Shown here piece by piece: positions 1 through 8,603 of a DNA stretch of 34,567 nucleotides (positions within the stretch are counted from its first letter, which is position 1; each line of letters opens with the position of its first letter). Source of the stretch: Acidobacteriota bacterium (lineage in GTDB: Bacteria; Acidobacteriota; Terriglobia; Bryobacterales; Bryobacteraceae); contig JAGWQP010000020.1 of the NCBI GenBank assembly GCA_028876805.1, positions 1 to 34,567 on the forward strand, in the 5' to 3' direction. The position numbers were made by a program, and so were the translations under genes. A model generated the notes under the pieces. The model was not told where the DNA came from, ran no database searches, and saw nothing but the letters and a program-made list of their open reading frames with translations.

Positions 1-71
1 CACCCCGACGCGCGGCGCAGCTCTCCATCCGCCATGCCCTACAATAGAGATACGGTTACTCGTTCCGCCCC

Positions 72-764
72 ATGCCAAAGCGAATCGCCATTGTGGAAGA
101 CGAAGCGGAACTTGCCTCTTTGATCGACTACAATCTGACCCGGCACGGCTTTGAAGCGCGGGTGCTCGGCGGCTCCGAGGGGACTCTGAAATCGCTCGAG
201 GGGCTGAAACCCGACCTCATCCTGCTCGACGTGATGCTTCCCGAGATGGATGGCTTCGAGCTGTGCCGCCAGATTCGCGGGTCTTCGGCGCTGGCGCGCA
301 CGCCGATCCTGTTTCTCACGGCCCGCTCCGACGAGGTCGACCGCGTGCTCGGTCTCGAGATCGGCGGCGACGACTACATGACCAAGCCGTTCAGCCCCCG
401 AGAGCTGGTCGCCCGCGTCAAAGCCCACCTCCGCCGCGAAGAGCTGGACGCTGAGCCGACCGTTTTCAACATCGGGCCGTTCAAGCTCGACCGCAGCGCC
501 CGCCGCGTGTTTCACGCGGATCGCGAGTTGACCCTGACTTCCACCGAATTCAATCTTCTGGAATTCTTCCTGACGCATCCCGGCCGCGCTTACAGCCGCG
601 ATCAGCTTCTGGAATCGGTTTGGGGTGAACAGCGCTTCGTGACGCCGCGCACCGTCGATGTGCACGTCCGCCGCCTGCGCGAGCAGATCGAAGAACAGCC
701 CGACAGCCCGCGCTACCTCACCACGGTTCGCGGCTTCGGCTACCGCTTCGAGGAGGCCCCGTGA
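72..764 (+). CDS. OmpR/PhoB-family response regulator
   Basis: Two-domain DNA-binding response regulator of 230 aa, the usual length for the OmpR/PhoB family. The receiver domain (about residues 3-118) has the acidic pocket VEDE, phospho-acceptor Asp53 in LLDVMLPEMDG, the switch Thr83 and Lys105 in TKPFSPREL. The C-terminal winged helix (about 130-228) ends in the typical VRGFGYRFE strand. It should bind direct-repeat operators once phosphorylated by its partner kinase. The stop codon overlaps the GTG start of the downstream histidine kinase (GTGA), so the two are translationally coupled. ATG 72 follows the sequence best, but no clear Shine-Dalgarno is visible. The closest known style is PhoB of the phosphate regulon; the regulon cannot be deduced from the protein alone. 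Confidence 0.93.
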   Translation: MPKRIAIVEDEAELASLIDYNLTRHGFEARVLGGSEGTLKSLEGLKPDLILLDVMLPEMDGFELCRQIRGSSALARTPILFLTARSDEVDRVLGLEIGGDDYMTKPFSPRELVARVKAHLRREELDAEPTVFNIGPFKLDRSARRVFHADRELTLTSTEFNLLEFFLTHPGRAYSRDQLLESVWGEQRFVTPRTVDVHVRRLREQIEEQPDSPRYLTTVRGFGYRFEEAP

Positions 765-2224
765 CCGGGCGCATCTTTTTCAAGCTGATTGTGGGCATGT
801 TTGGCCTGCTGCTGGTCGCCATTGTCCTGGTCGATTACTTCGCCACCCAGGTGGCGAGGGATGCCTATATCGCGAACTTGCGGCGCCAGCTGGCCGACAA
901 AGGCCGGATGCTGGCATTATCCTTTCCCGAGCCCGCCCGCTTTCCCGCCGTCGGCGCCCGCGAGATCGCCCAGGCGGCTGGCGGCCGGGTCACGGTGATT
1001 CGATCCGACGGGCTGGTGCTGGCAGATTCGGAGGCCAACCCTCGGGAAATGGAGAATCACCGCAACCGACCGGAGCTGATCGACGCCTTCCGCGGTGTCG
1101 TCGGCTCCAGCATCCGGCGCAGCGCCACCATCGGTGTCGACTTCCTCTATGTCGCCGTGCCGATTCACGGCGGCGCCATTCGCATCGCGGTGCCGCTCTC
1201 TGCAATCAACCGCCAGGTCTCCGAGGTCCGGGCGAAGATTCTCTCCGGCACTGCGCTCGCCTTCCTGCCCGCCGTTGTCATCGCCGCGCTGCTCGCCCGC
1301 TGGGTCTCGCGGCGCTTCGGGAGCATCCTGGCATACGCCGGGGAACTGGCCAAGGGCAATTTTCGCGCCCGGCTGCCCAGCACGGGCGGCGCCGAGTTCG
1401 GAACCCTGGCACGCACGCTCAACGAAACGGCCGGAAATCTCGAGCAGACCATGGCGCAGCTCCAGCACGAGCACACCGAGCTTGAAAAGGTCGAGCGCAT
1501 CCGCAAGGATTTTGTGATCAATGTGTCACATGAGCTGCGCACGCCGCTTGCTTCCATCCAGGGCTACACCGAAACGCTCATCAGCGGCGCGCTCCAAGAT
1601 CCCCAGTACAACATGCGTTTTCTACGCATCATCCGCCATAACGCCGAGCGCCTAGCCCGCCTCACCGAGGACCTGCTGACGCTGTCCCGCATCGAGCAGA
1701 AGCGGCAGAAGTTCGAATTCGAAGCACACCGCGTCAACGATCTTCTGCGCGACGCGGTGGAGCTAATGACTCCCCTCGCCGAGAAGAACCAGATCCGCAT
1801 CTGGGAAGAGCCGGCACCGAGCGGCGTCGAAGTGTGGTGTGACAGCGAAGCGGTCTCCCAGATCCTGAGCAATCTTCTGGACAACGCCATCAAACACACA
1901 CCGGTGGGAGGCGCGATTACTGTGGGCGGGCGCGAGTCGGGGCGCTTCTTCGAGCTCTACGTCCGCGACACCGGGGTGGGCATCCCCGCCGAGGAACTGC
2001 CGCGGCTGTTCGAGCGCTTCTATCGCGTCGACAAAGCCCGCTCCCGTGAGCTAGGCGGCACCGGTCTGGGTCTTGCCATCGTCAAGCACCTGGTGGCCGC
2101 CCACAATGGAACGGCGCGCGTCGAAAGCCGCGTGAATGAAGGCTCCACGTTCTTTTTCACGCTGCCGGGGAGCGAATCCGAGCTCGGCGGCGAGCGTCTT
2201 AATCCCGAATTCACAGCGCTTTAA
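761..2224 (+). CDS. PhoR-like membrane sensor histidine kinase
   Basis: Sensor kinase of 487 aa starting at a GTG that overlaps the response-regulator stop. One membrane helix lies near residues 7-27, an extracytoplasmic sensing region of about 130 residues follows, and a second helix is near 158-180. A HAMP linker (about 180-235) leads to the HisKA dimerisation helix with phospho-accepting His257 in VSHELRTPLASIQGYTETL. The HATPase_c domain carries the N box (NLLDNAIKH, Asn375), the G1 box DTGVGIP (403-409), the F box LFERFYRVDKARS and the G2 box GGTGLGLA. The sequence around the H box is characteristic of PhoR kinases. It presumably phosphorylates the upstream regulator and perhaps also the regulator immediately downstream. 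The periplasmic signal is unknown. Confidence 0.93.
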   Translation: MTGRIFFKLIVGMFGLLLVAIVLVDYFATQVARDAYIANLRRQLADKGRMLALSFPEPARFPAVGAREIAQAAGGRVTVIRSDGLVLADSEANPREMENHRNRPELIDAFRGVVGSSIRRSATIGVDFLYVAVPIHGGAIRIAVPLSAINRQVSEVRAKILSGTALAFLPAVVIAALLARWVSRRFGSILAYAGELAKGNFRARLPSTGGAEFGTLARTLNETAGNLEQTMAQLQHEHTELEKVERIRKDFVINVSHELRTPLASIQGYTETLISGALQDPQYNMRFLRIIRHNAERLARLTEDLLTLSRIEQKRQKFEFEAHRVNDLLRDAVELMTPLAEKNQIRIWEEPAPSGVEVWCDSEAVSQILSNLLDNAIKHTPVGGAITVGGRESGRFFELYVRDTGVGIPAEELPRLFERFYRVDKARSRELGGTGLGLAIVKHLVAAHNGTARVESRVNEGSTFFFTLPGSESELGGERLNPEFTAL

Positions 2225-2251
2225 CGGTCCTGTAACGCGCGGGCTGTTAAC
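2221..2251 (+). repeat. TTAAC/TGTAAC/TGTTAAC repeated motif before second regulator
   Basis: Three similar words occur between the kinase stop and the next regulator: TTAAC (overlapping the TAA stop), CTGTAAC and CTGTTAAC. The first two are 11 bp apart in register and the third is shifted by about 15 bp. Winged-helix regulators of the PhoB/PhoP class bind direct repeats of this general kind spaced by one helical turn. This is a candidate operator for either neighbouring regulator, by pattern only. Confidence 0.25.
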
Positions 2252-2272
2252 TTGAGGAAGCCGAGGCCTGGA

Positions 2273-2974
2273 ATGAAAAAAATAATTCTTATCGAGGACG
2301 ACTCGGACCTGTTCGCACTCCTCCAATACAACCTCGAAAAAGAAGGCTTTGTCCTCACCGGATTACAGACCGGTCGCGGAGCCATCGAACTCTGCCGCCA
2401 GGTGCGGCCCGATCTGATCCTGCTCGATATCATGCTGCCCGACTCCGACGGGCTTGACATCTGCAAAGGTATCCGCAAGGATCCGGACTTGGCCGCCACT
2501 CCCATCATCTTTCTGACCGCGCGCGCCGCGGAAACCGACCGTATTGTCGGGTTGGAAGTCGGCGCCAACGACTACGTGGTCAAGCCCTTCTCCATCCGCG
2601 AGCTGATTGCTCGGATCAAGCTCCAGTTTCGCAATCAGGCGAGGCCGTCGCGCGTGCTCGAAGCCGGCGGGATTGAGCTCGACCGCACCAGCTGCCAGGT
2701 TCGCGTGAATAGCGTGCCGCTCGCACTCACCGCCACCGAGTTTCGCCTGTTGGAGTTTCTGATGAGCCGTCCCGGGGTAGTCTTCAGCCGCGAGCAATTA
2801 TTGAACGCCGTGTGGGGCCAGGACCGCGCCATCACCGACCGCGCCGTCGACGTCTACGTCCTCCGCCTCCGCCAGAAAGTCGAGCGCGACCCGGCCAATC
2901 CCCTTCTGATCCATTCGGTGCGCGGCTTCGGTTACACCTTCGAGCCCAGCCGCGACCGCGCCGTCACCGCGTAA
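2273..2974 (+). CDS. Second OmpR/PhoB-family response regulator
   Basis: A second full-length response regulator, 233 aa from the ATG at 2273. The ORF track begins at an in-frame TTG 21 nt upstream, but MKKIILIEDD is the normal family N-terminus and AGGAAG lies about 12 nt upstream. The receiver has IEDD, phospho-Asp52 in LLDIMLPDSDG, and the Lys of VKPFSIREL. The C-terminal winged helix ends VRGFGYTFEPS. It resembles the first regulator of the cluster throughout, which suggests an old duplication. It lies 48 nt after the kinase and is probably cotranscribed, giving an RR-HK-RR arrangement. Its last 11 nt overlap tail-to-tail with the end of the Sua5 gene on the other strand. Confidence 0.92.
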   Translation: MKKIILIEDDSDLFALLQYNLEKEGFVLTGLQTGRGAIELCRQVRPDLILLDIMLPDSDGLDICKGIRKDPDLAATPIIFLTARAAETDRIVGLEVGANDYVVKPFSIRELIARIKLQFRNQARPSRVLEAGGIELDRTSCQVRVNSVPLALTATEFRLLEFLMSRPGVVFSREQLLNAVWGQDRAITDRAVDVYVLRLRQKVERDPANPLLIHSVRGFGYTFEPSRDRAVTA

Positions 2975-3863
2975 CTTTCTCCGCGGCGGCACGCCTCAGC
3001 CGGTCCAGCACGCCGGCCCAATCCGGTCGATCGGGGGGCGGCTCCACCGCGATCCAGTCGAGCCCGCGCCGGTCGAGTTCGTGCAATTTCTCATAGAGGG
3101 ACGCGGCATATTCGGCTGCGTTCTGGGGCATCTCAAGTCCCAGCCGCAGCCACGCGCCATGGCCCGCCGGGGGCGGTGCCTCACGGCCCAAAAGAACCAG
3201 CGGAGTGCTCGGCCGGTAGTGCCGTAGGTGCATTCCCGGCGCCGGGTGCGCACCGCGACCGACGCCTGAGGAGACCTCGACCGGCCCAACGAGGGCTTCG
3301 ATCTCCGGCAGCGGAATCACGCCCGGCCGTAAGAGTTCCGCTCGACCCGCAAGCGAGAGCACGGTCGATTCGATTCCCACACGGGCGGGGCCTCCGTCCA
3401 GCACGAAGTCCGCCAGGTGTTCGGCGACATGTTCCGCCAGTGTGGGCGAAAGCTCTGTGAACCGGTTCGCGCTCGGCGCCGCAATCGGGGTGCCGGAGGT
3501 GCGAATCAATTCGAGCGCCACCGGATGCGCCGGCATCCGCAGCCCCACTGTCGGCAATCCCGCGGTGACGATGTCGGGAATTCGTGACGCCTTCGGAACC
3601 ACCAGCGTTAGCGGTCCTGGCCAATAGCGCTCGGCCAGGGTCTCGGCGGCTTCCGGCCATTCGGCCGCAAGCCGGCGCGCCATCTCCACCGAATCCACAT
3701 GAACAATCACAGGACTCGTCGACGGACGCCCCTTGGCCGCAAAAATTCGGGCCACGGCCTCAGCGTCAAGCGCGTTCGCGCCCAGCCCATAGACGGTTTC
3801 GGTTGGAAACGCGACCAGCCGTCCCGCGCGAATCAATGCCGCGGCCCGCTCGATATCGCTCAC
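2964..3863 (-). CDS. L-threonylcarbamoyladenylate synthase, long Sua5 form
   Basis: Makes threonylcarbamoyl-AMP from threonine, bicarbonate and ATP, the first step of the t6A modification at position 37 of ANN-decoding tRNAs. The YrdC/TsaC fold occupies about residues 5-190, with the substrate loop PTETVYGLGANA, the KGRPSTSPVIVHV nucleotide motif, SANRFTELSPT and IESTVLSL. A C-terminal Sua5 domain follows, joined by a linker containing the APGMHLRHYRP signature, so this is the two-domain Sua5 form and not the short TsaC. The ORF track extends to 4196 by running through the prfB gene in another frame. The true start is the GTG at 3863, whose last two bases are the first two of the prfB TGA (GTGA overlap). 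That gives 299 aa and implies translational coupling to prfB. Confidence 0.9.
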   Translation of the reverse strand: MSDIERAAALIRAGRLVAFPTETVYGLGANALDAEAVARIFAAKGRPSTSPVIVHVDSVEMARRLAAEWPEAAETLAERYWPGPLTLVVPKASRIPDIVTAGLPTVGLRMPAHPVALELIRTSGTPIAAPSANRFTELSPTLAEHVAEHLADFVLDGGPARVGIESTVLSLAGRAELLRPGVIPLPEIEALVGPVEVSSGVGRGAHPAPGMHLRHYRPSTPLVLLGREAPPPAGHGAWLRLGLEMPQNAAEYAASLYEKLHELDRRGLDWIAVEPPPDRPDWAGVLDRLRRAAAEKVTR

Positions 3864-5006
3864 TCCGGGGCGCCCTCGGAGCCTTCGTCTTTGCCGTCGC
3901 CGGCAGTCCTGCCGGTCTTTCGCCACACCAGATACGCATGGATCATTGGTTCCAAGTCGCCTTCCAGCACTCGGTCCACGTCTCCTAAGGCGAGCTTGCT
4001 GCGCAGGTCCTTTACCAGCCGGTACGGCGCCAGCACATAATTTCGGATCTGACTTCCGAAGTTGATGTCGAGCTTCGCATCTTCGGTCTTGCGGGTTTCC
4101 TCGCGCTTCCGTTCGAGCTCGTGCTCGTACAACCGCGCCCGCAATTGCTTGAAGGCGCTGTCGCGGTTCTTGTGCTGCGACCGCTCGTTCTGGCACTGCA
4201 CCACGATTCCAGTCGGAAAGTGCGTGATCCGCACCGCGGAATCGGTCATATTCACGTGCTGCCCTCCGGCGCCCGAGGAGCGAAAGGTGTCGATGCGCAG
4301 GTCCTCGGGCCGGATCTCGATCTTGATCTCGTCGTCCACCTGCGGATAAACGAACACGGAGGCAAACGAAGTGTGGCGCCGCGCGTTCGCGTCAAACGGC
4401 GAGATCCGCACCAAGCGGTGCACGCCGATCTCCGACTGCAGCAGCCCATAGGCATTTTCGCCATTCACCTCGAAGGTCGCCGACTTGATGCCCGCGCCTT
4501 CTCCCTCCAGCCGGTCGGTGATCACGGTGCCGAAACCCTGGCGTTCCGCCCACCGCAGGTACATACGCAGCAGCATCTCGGCCCAGTCCTGGCTCTCTGT
4601 GCCGCCCGCTCCGGGGTGAATGGTCACGATCGCGCTGCGCACGTCGTTTTCGCCGGAGAGCAGCATCGTGGTTTCTAGCTTCTCCAGCAGGTCTTGGTAC
4701 GCTTTCATCTCACGCGCAATGTCGGTGTGGACATCCTCGCCCTCGCGCGCCAGTTCGAATAGCGTGTCGAGGTCCTCGGTGAGGGCGCGCACGCGCTCGT
4801 CGCTTGTGATCGTCTCCTCCAGCCGCTTCCGGTCCTGCATGACTTTCTGGCTTTTTTCCGGCTGGCTCCAGAAATCCGGAGCGGCGATCTGCTGTTCGAG
4901 TCTAGCTAGTTTTTGTTTTTGCGCTGGAGCGTCAAAGATACCTCCGCACAGCCAACGCCTGCACGCGGAGGGGAACATATTCGCGGTCCAGTTCTTCTAC
5001 GGTCAT
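3860..5006 (-). CDS. prfB: Peptide chain release factor 2 with programmed +1 frameshift
   Basis: Class I release factor RF2, which recognises UGA/UAA and triggers peptide release. The full product is 381 aa made from two frames. A 24-codon leader runs from ATG 5006 and ends RRYL before an in-frame TGA at 4934-4932; the ribosome then slips +1 and continues with DAPAQKQKL. The main frame holds the SPF anticodon-like tripeptide in RISPFDAN, the catalytic GGQ in SSGAGGQHVNMTDSAVR and the family signature NERSQHKNRD. The ORF track's 372-aa version starts at an out-of-frame false methionine and lacks the true N-terminus. The ATG directly abuts the phosphoesterase stop (TAAATG) with GGAG just upstream, and the gene end overlaps the Sua5 start, so all three are one operon. 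Confidence 0.93.
4931..4946 (-). promoter_or_regulatory. prfB programmed +1 frameshift site
   Basis: On the minus strand the sequence reads CGGAGGTATCTTTGAC. It combines an internal Shine-Dalgarno-like GGAGG, the slippery CTT codon and the UGA stop followed by C, with the same spacing as the classical RF2 autoregulatory site. When RF2 is scarce, slow termination at UGA lets the peptidyl-tRNA slip from CUU to UUU and synthesis continues. RF2 thus controls its own level. Confidence 0.92.
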
Positions 5007-5612
5007 TTACTCCAATTCTAACAAATACCCCTTTTTGCCCACATTCATCGCGCGCGTCCGGCCCATCTCGATCGTGACGCCTTCGGCCTCATGGATGTGG
5101 CCGCAGAAGAAGTATTCCGGCTGGTGCTTTTCGATGAACTCCCGCACTGAATGGGATCCAGCGTGCACGCCGTTGCGGACCTCGTCGAGCGCTGTCCCAA
5201 ACGGCGGCGCATGACAGATCAGCACCAGCGGGGTGAGACCGGCAAACCGCTGCAACCGTTCGCCGATCTCGAGCTCGCTATACTCGCCGGGAGTATCAAA
5301 CGGCGTCGGATTCGAATATCCTAGCCCGGCGACGCGCCACTTTCCCACCTGTATATGACGCTCGTGGAAATTGTGCAGTCCAAAGCGCGCGCACATGGTA
5401 TCCACCAGTTCGGCCGATTCATGATTCCCCGGGAGCACGTAAACTTTGTCGCCGCGCGCCTCTAAGATTTCACCGCAACGCTCGATGCCTTTGGCCCAGC
5501 TCACCTGATCACCCGCGGCGATATAGTAGTCGGCCTCGAGCGCCAGCAGTCTTTCGAGCGTCTTCCAATCGTTGTGAATATCGGAGAAGATGACGAGCTT
5601 CACAGACCGCAT
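5007..5612 (-). CDS. Calcineurin-like metallophosphoesterase
   Basis: Dimetal phosphoesterase of 201 aa with the ordered family motifs: SDIHND near the N-terminus (DxH), AAGDQVSW (GD), LPGNHES (GNHE), ICHAPPFGT (metal-binding His) and FCGHIHEAEG (GHxH). No signal peptide or membrane segment is seen, so it is cytoplasmic. The size and layout match the small YfcE/MJ0936-like and Icc-like members, for which phosphodiesterase activity is known, but the physiological substrate here cannot be told. The start at 5612 gives MRSVKLVIFSDIH; a GTG three codons later would also fit. It is the first gene of the operon with prfB and the Sua5 gene, and it is divergent from the PilT-like gene. Confidence 0.85.
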   Translation of the reverse strand: MRSVKLVIFSDIHNDWKTLERLLALEADYYIAAGDQVSWAKGIERCGEILEARGDKVYVLPGNHESAELVDTMCARFGLHNFHERHIQVGKWRVAGLGYSNPTPFDTPGEYSELEIGERLQRFAGLTPLVLICHAPPFGTALDEVRNGVHAGSHSVREFIEKHQPEYFFCGHIHEAEGVTIEMGRTRAMNVGKKGYLLELE

Positions 5613-5653
5613 CTTAACCCAGACCCGATATACTTTTGGATGCCGGACCGGTC

Positions 5654-6805
5654 ATGGGCGACTACGACAGCGAGCTGTCCCGCATTGTCGAGGAACTGAA
5701 CCGCGCGGCGCCCAGTCAGAAGTCGGCGCCGGGCACGCCTGGGTCGACGGCATCGCTCGATCAACTGCTGGACTTCGCCACCAAACGCAACGCCTCCGAC
5801 ATCCTGCTGGTGGCGGGGGCCCCCCCGGTTCTGCGGGTCAACGGAGCGCTGGCGCCCAACCTGGGCGCTGCTCTCGGCCCGGAAGACGTCCGCACCCTCA
5901 TGCTGCCGTTGCTTGCACCTTCGCAGATCGAGGAGCTCCAGAAACGCAGATCCGTCGACTTCGGGTTTGTCCGCGAAGGCGTTGGTCGTTTCCGCGTGAA
6001 CATCCATCACCAGCGCGGTACACTCGCGGCGAGCATCCGCCTGCTCCCCTCCCGCATCCCGTCGCTCGAATCCCTGCACCTTCCTGGGTCCCTCGCTAAG
6101 CTGGCCGAGCGCCGCCAAGGTCTAGTCCTGGTTACTGGCGCCACAGGCTGCGGCAAGACTTCGACGCTCGCTGCCTTGATCGACCTCATCAACACCCGCC
6201 GCGCCGCACACGTGGTCACCATCGAGGACCCGGTCGAATACCAGCACGTCAACCGCGCCGCCATCATCGAGCAGATCGAACTCGGCCGTGATACCCCCGA
6301 TTTCACCGGCACCCTCCGCAGCATTGTCCGCCAGACTCCGGACGTGATCCTCATCGGAGAAATGCGCGATACCGAAACCGTCGCCACCGCCCTGACCGCG
6401 GCCGAGACCGGCCACCTGGTCCTGTCCACACTGCACACCAACGACGCCATCCAGGCCGTCAGCCGGATCCTCGATTCTTTCCCCACCGCCAACCAGCCGC
6501 AGATCCGCCAGCAGCTGTCGCTTGCGCTGCTGGCCATCATCGCCCAGCAGTTGGTGCCCGGCACAGACGGCCAATCTCGGTGGCCGGCCACCGAGATCAT
6601 GATTGCCACCGACGCGGTGCGGGCCCTCATCCGGAAAGGCGACGACCATCAACTCCGCAGCCAGATCTCAGTCGGCCGCGCCGACGGCATGATGACCATG
6701 GAGCAGTCGCTCGCCGAGCTGGTGCGCACCGGCCGCATCCACCGGGAAACCGCCCTCGCGCATTGCTTTCGCGTCGAGGACCTCCGCCATTACCTCGGAT
6801 CGTAA
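5654..6805 (+). CDS. PilT-like type IV pilus retraction ATPase
   Basis: Hexameric secretion-type ATPase of the PilT/PilU branch, 383 aa from ATG 5654; an in-frame TTG at 5636 is possible. The N-terminal PAS-like region contains the DILLVAGAPPVLRVNG stretch typical of PilT. It is followed by Walker A GATGCGKTS, the Asp box VTIEDPVEYQH, Walker B VILIGEMRDTET and the His box HLVLSTLHTND. The C-terminal segment GMMTMEQSLAEL matches PilT and not PilB, which also carries a tetracysteine zinc site that is absent here. It would power pilus retraction at the inner membrane (twitching motility, DNA uptake). No other pil genes lie in the window, so it is an isolated copy. It is about 30 residues longer than the usual PilT, the excess lying at the N-terminus. 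Confidence 0.88.
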   Translation: MGDYDSELSRIVEELNRAAPSQKSAPGTPGSTASLDQLLDFATKRNASDILLVAGAPPVLRVNGALAPNLGAALGPEDVRTLMLPLLAPSQIEELQKRRSVDFGFVREGVGRFRVNIHHQRGTLAASIRLLPSRIPSLESLHLPGSLAKLAERRQGLVLVTGATGCGKTSTLAALIDLINTRRAAHVVTIEDPVEYQHVNRAAIIEQIELGRDTPDFTGTLRSIVRQTPDVILIGEMRDTETVATALTAAETGHLVLSTLHTNDAIQAVSRILDSFPTANQPQIRQQLSLALLAIIAQQLVPGTDGQSRWPATEIMIATDAVRALIRKGDDHQLRSQISVGRADGMMTMEQSLAELVRTGRIHRETALAHCFRVEDLRHYLGS

Positions 6806-6858
6806 TCGGCTTTTTCCCTGCCCGTGCCTGCCGGGCTATCATGTTCAGGAGGTCTACC

Positions 6859-7668
6859 GTGCCTGTTCGTTTCCCGGCCTCCCTGACCACGACCGCGGTG
6901 ATAACGGCGCTCTCGTTTGCGGCCGCCGCGCAAGATGATTTCGACGGCAAGCAGGTGGCCGCCGCGCTTACTCGCAACAACATTGCTCCCGCTCCGCGCC
7001 TGGGAGATGGCCATCCCGATCTGGGCAATGCGACAGGTTCCTGGGTCCCTCCCGGGGTCGGCGATATGGCGGGCACCCACGGCGGCTTTGCTGGCAGCGC
7101 ACAACCCGAAAGGAAGCAGGACATCCCCTTTCTCTCCTGGGCCAAGACCCTCTTTGAACAGCGCAACGCCAACGTCACCAGAGACGACCCGGAGGGATTC
7201 TGCTTGCCGCCTGGAGGCCCGCGCCTGTACGCCACTTCTTTTCCGTTCCAGATCTACCAACTCCCCAACCGCATCCTCTTTGTCTTCGAAGGTGGCGCCC
7301 ACATGTGGCGGGTCGTCTACATGGACGGGCGCAAGCACACGCCAGCCGACCGTTTGAATCCCACGTATCTGGGCGAAGGTATCGGACATTGGGAGGGCGA
7401 CACTCTGGTTGTCGACGTCACCGGCTTCAACAATCGCACTTGGCTCGATGCCGCCGGCCATCCCCACACCGAACAACTCCACGTCGTTGAGCGCTTCACT
7501 CGCGTGAATCAGTTGATTCTCCATTACGAAGCGACCATCGAGGATCCTGGCGCTTACACCGGTCCCTGGACCACCAGCTGGAACATCCTGTTCCACCCAG
7601 GCATGGAGCCCTACGAATACGTCTGCCAGGAGAACAACGCCGACCTCAAACACCTGGTCGGGAAGTAG
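6859..7668 (+). CDS. Exported HWEGDTLVVD-family protein, paralogue 1
   Basis: Uncharacterised secreted protein of 269 aa. The GTG at 6859 is chosen because AGGAGG lies 6 nt upstream; the ORF track start at 6580 runs back through the PilT gene. A signal peptide covers about residues 1-26 (ALSFAAAAQ). The conserved core reads PGGPR, then FQIYQLP, WRVVYMDGR, GHWEGDTLVVDVTGF, LHVVERFTR, ATIEDPGAY, and finally YEYVC. A cysteine just before PPGGPR and the cysteine of YEYVC are shared with all five other copies in this window. I know the family as a common acidobacterial group without assigned function. No enzyme motif is recognisable, and the abundance of conserved Trp, Asp and Gly suggests a beta-rich periplasmic domain. 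It is first in a run of four same-strand copies. Confidence 0.75.
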   Translation: MPVRFPASLTTTAVITALSFAAAAQDDFDGKQVAAALTRNNIAPAPRLGDGHPDLGNATGSWVPPGVGDMAGTHGGFAGSAQPERKQDIPFLSWAKTLFEQRNANVTRDDPEGFCLPPGGPRLYATSFPFQIYQLPNRILFVFEGGAHMWRVVYMDGRKHTPADRLNPTYLGEGIGHWEGDTLVVDVTGFNNRTWLDAAGHPHTEQLHVVERFTRVNQLILHYEATIEDPGAYTGPWTTSWNILFHPGMEPYEYVCQENNADLKHLVGK

Positions 7669-7709
7669 CATCGCGCGCCTGGCTGCAGCTCGACGTCCGC
7701 CACCCCCGC

Positions 7710-7738
7710 TTGACACCGGATTCGTCGACAGGTACGAT
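7710..7738 (+). promoter_or_regulatory. Sigma-70-type promoter of the 7769 gene
   Basis: TTGACA at 7710-7715 matches the -35 consensus exactly. A 17-nt spacer is followed by TACGAT at 7733-7738 as the -10. Transcription would begin near 7745, about 24 nt before the ATG at 7769. It is the best textbook promoter in the window. Confidence 0.6.
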
Positions 7739-7768
7739 CAACCGCAAACCATCTTTGAGAACGGCGCT

Positions 7769-8590
7769 ATGCGAAACCGACTTCGAGACTTGATGATCGT
7801 TTGGACTGCTCTGGCTGGCCTTGGGTCACTGGCCGCCATGCTGGCCGTGGCGCAGGCCCCGGCGTACCGGGCGCCGCGGACTGCCGATGCAAAGCCCAAC
7901 TTGAACGGGATCTGGCAAGCGCTCAACACAGCGGATTGGGATCTCCAAGGCCATGCGGCCGCACAAGGACCGGTACTTTTGCTCGGAGCGGCCTTCTCGG
8001 TCCCGCCCGGCTTGGGCGTCGTCGAAGGCGAGGAGATCCCGTACCTGCCGGCGGCAGCGACCAAAAAGAAGGAGAATCAAGCCAACTGGGCCAAGCTCGA
8101 CCCGGAGGTCAAATGTTATCTGCCGGGCGTGCCCCGCGCCACCTATCTCCCTTATCCCTTCCAGATCATTCAGTCCCAGAAGGTGATTATGATTTCGTAC
8201 GAGTTCGCGGGGGCGGTTCGCACCATCAATATGGAGGCTCCGACAAAGGCACCTGCCGACAGTTGGATGGGGTGGTCGAACGGTCATTGGGAGGGCGAGT
8301 CGCTGGTGGTTGACGTCACCAGCCAAAATGACCAAACCTGGTTCGACCGGGCCGGTGATTTTCATAGCGACGCCCTGCACGTGGTGGAGCGCTACACACC
8401 GCGCAGCGCCGACACGCTGACCTACGAAGCGACGATCGAGGACTCCAAGACTTTTTCGCGGCCCTGGAAGATCAGCATGCCGCTTTATCGTCACGTGGAG
8501 AAAGACGCCCGGATGCTGGAATACAAATGTGTCGAGTTCAGTGAAGAGTTGTTGTATGGGCATCTGCGGAAGAAGCCCAGCAACCCGTAA
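7769..8590 (+). CDS. Exported HWEGDTLVVD-family protein, paralogue 2
   Basis: Secreted protein of 273 aa with a signal peptide ending near AAMLAVAQA (about residue 29) and then an N-terminal motif (PNLNGIWQALNTADWD) related to the PDLxGxWT stretch of the two following genes. The core is slightly divergent: CYLPGVPR replaces CxPPGGPR, then FQIIQSQ, GHWEGESLVVDVTSQND, LHVVERYTP, EATIEDSKTF and LEYKCVEF. Both invariant cysteines are kept. It has its own strong promoter and a gap of about 100 nt from the preceding copy, and is followed after 13 nt by the third copy. Function unknown. Confidence 0.75.
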   Translation: MRNRLRDLMIVWTALAGLGSLAAMLAVAQAPAYRAPRTADAKPNLNGIWQALNTADWDLQGHAAAQGPVLLLGAAFSVPPGLGVVEGEEIPYLPAAATKKKENQANWAKLDPEVKCYLPGVPRATYLPYPFQIIQSQKVIMISYEFAGAVRTINMEAPTKAPADSWMGWSNGHWEGESLVVDVTSQNDQTWFDRAGDFHSDALHVVERYTPRSADTLTYEATIEDSKTFSRPWKISMPLYRHVEKDARMLEYKCVEFSEELLYGHLRKKPSNP

Positions 8591-8603
8591 GGATGGAGGC
8601 GCC

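Noticed and set aside
39-665. 208-aa ORF on the minus strand opposite the first response regulator
   Set aside because: Shadow ORF: the plus-strand frame has complete receiver and winged-helix motifs, while the minus-strand translation has no domain or ribosome-binding site.
3864-4196. N-terminal 111 residues of the 410-aa Sua5 ORF
   Set aside because: They are prfB read in another frame; the GTG at 3863 overlapping the prfB stop gives the normal family N-terminus.
6580-6858. N-terminal extension of the 362-aa ORF
   Set aside because: It overlaps the PilT-like gene in another frame; AGGAGG before GTG 6859 and the signal peptide fix the start.
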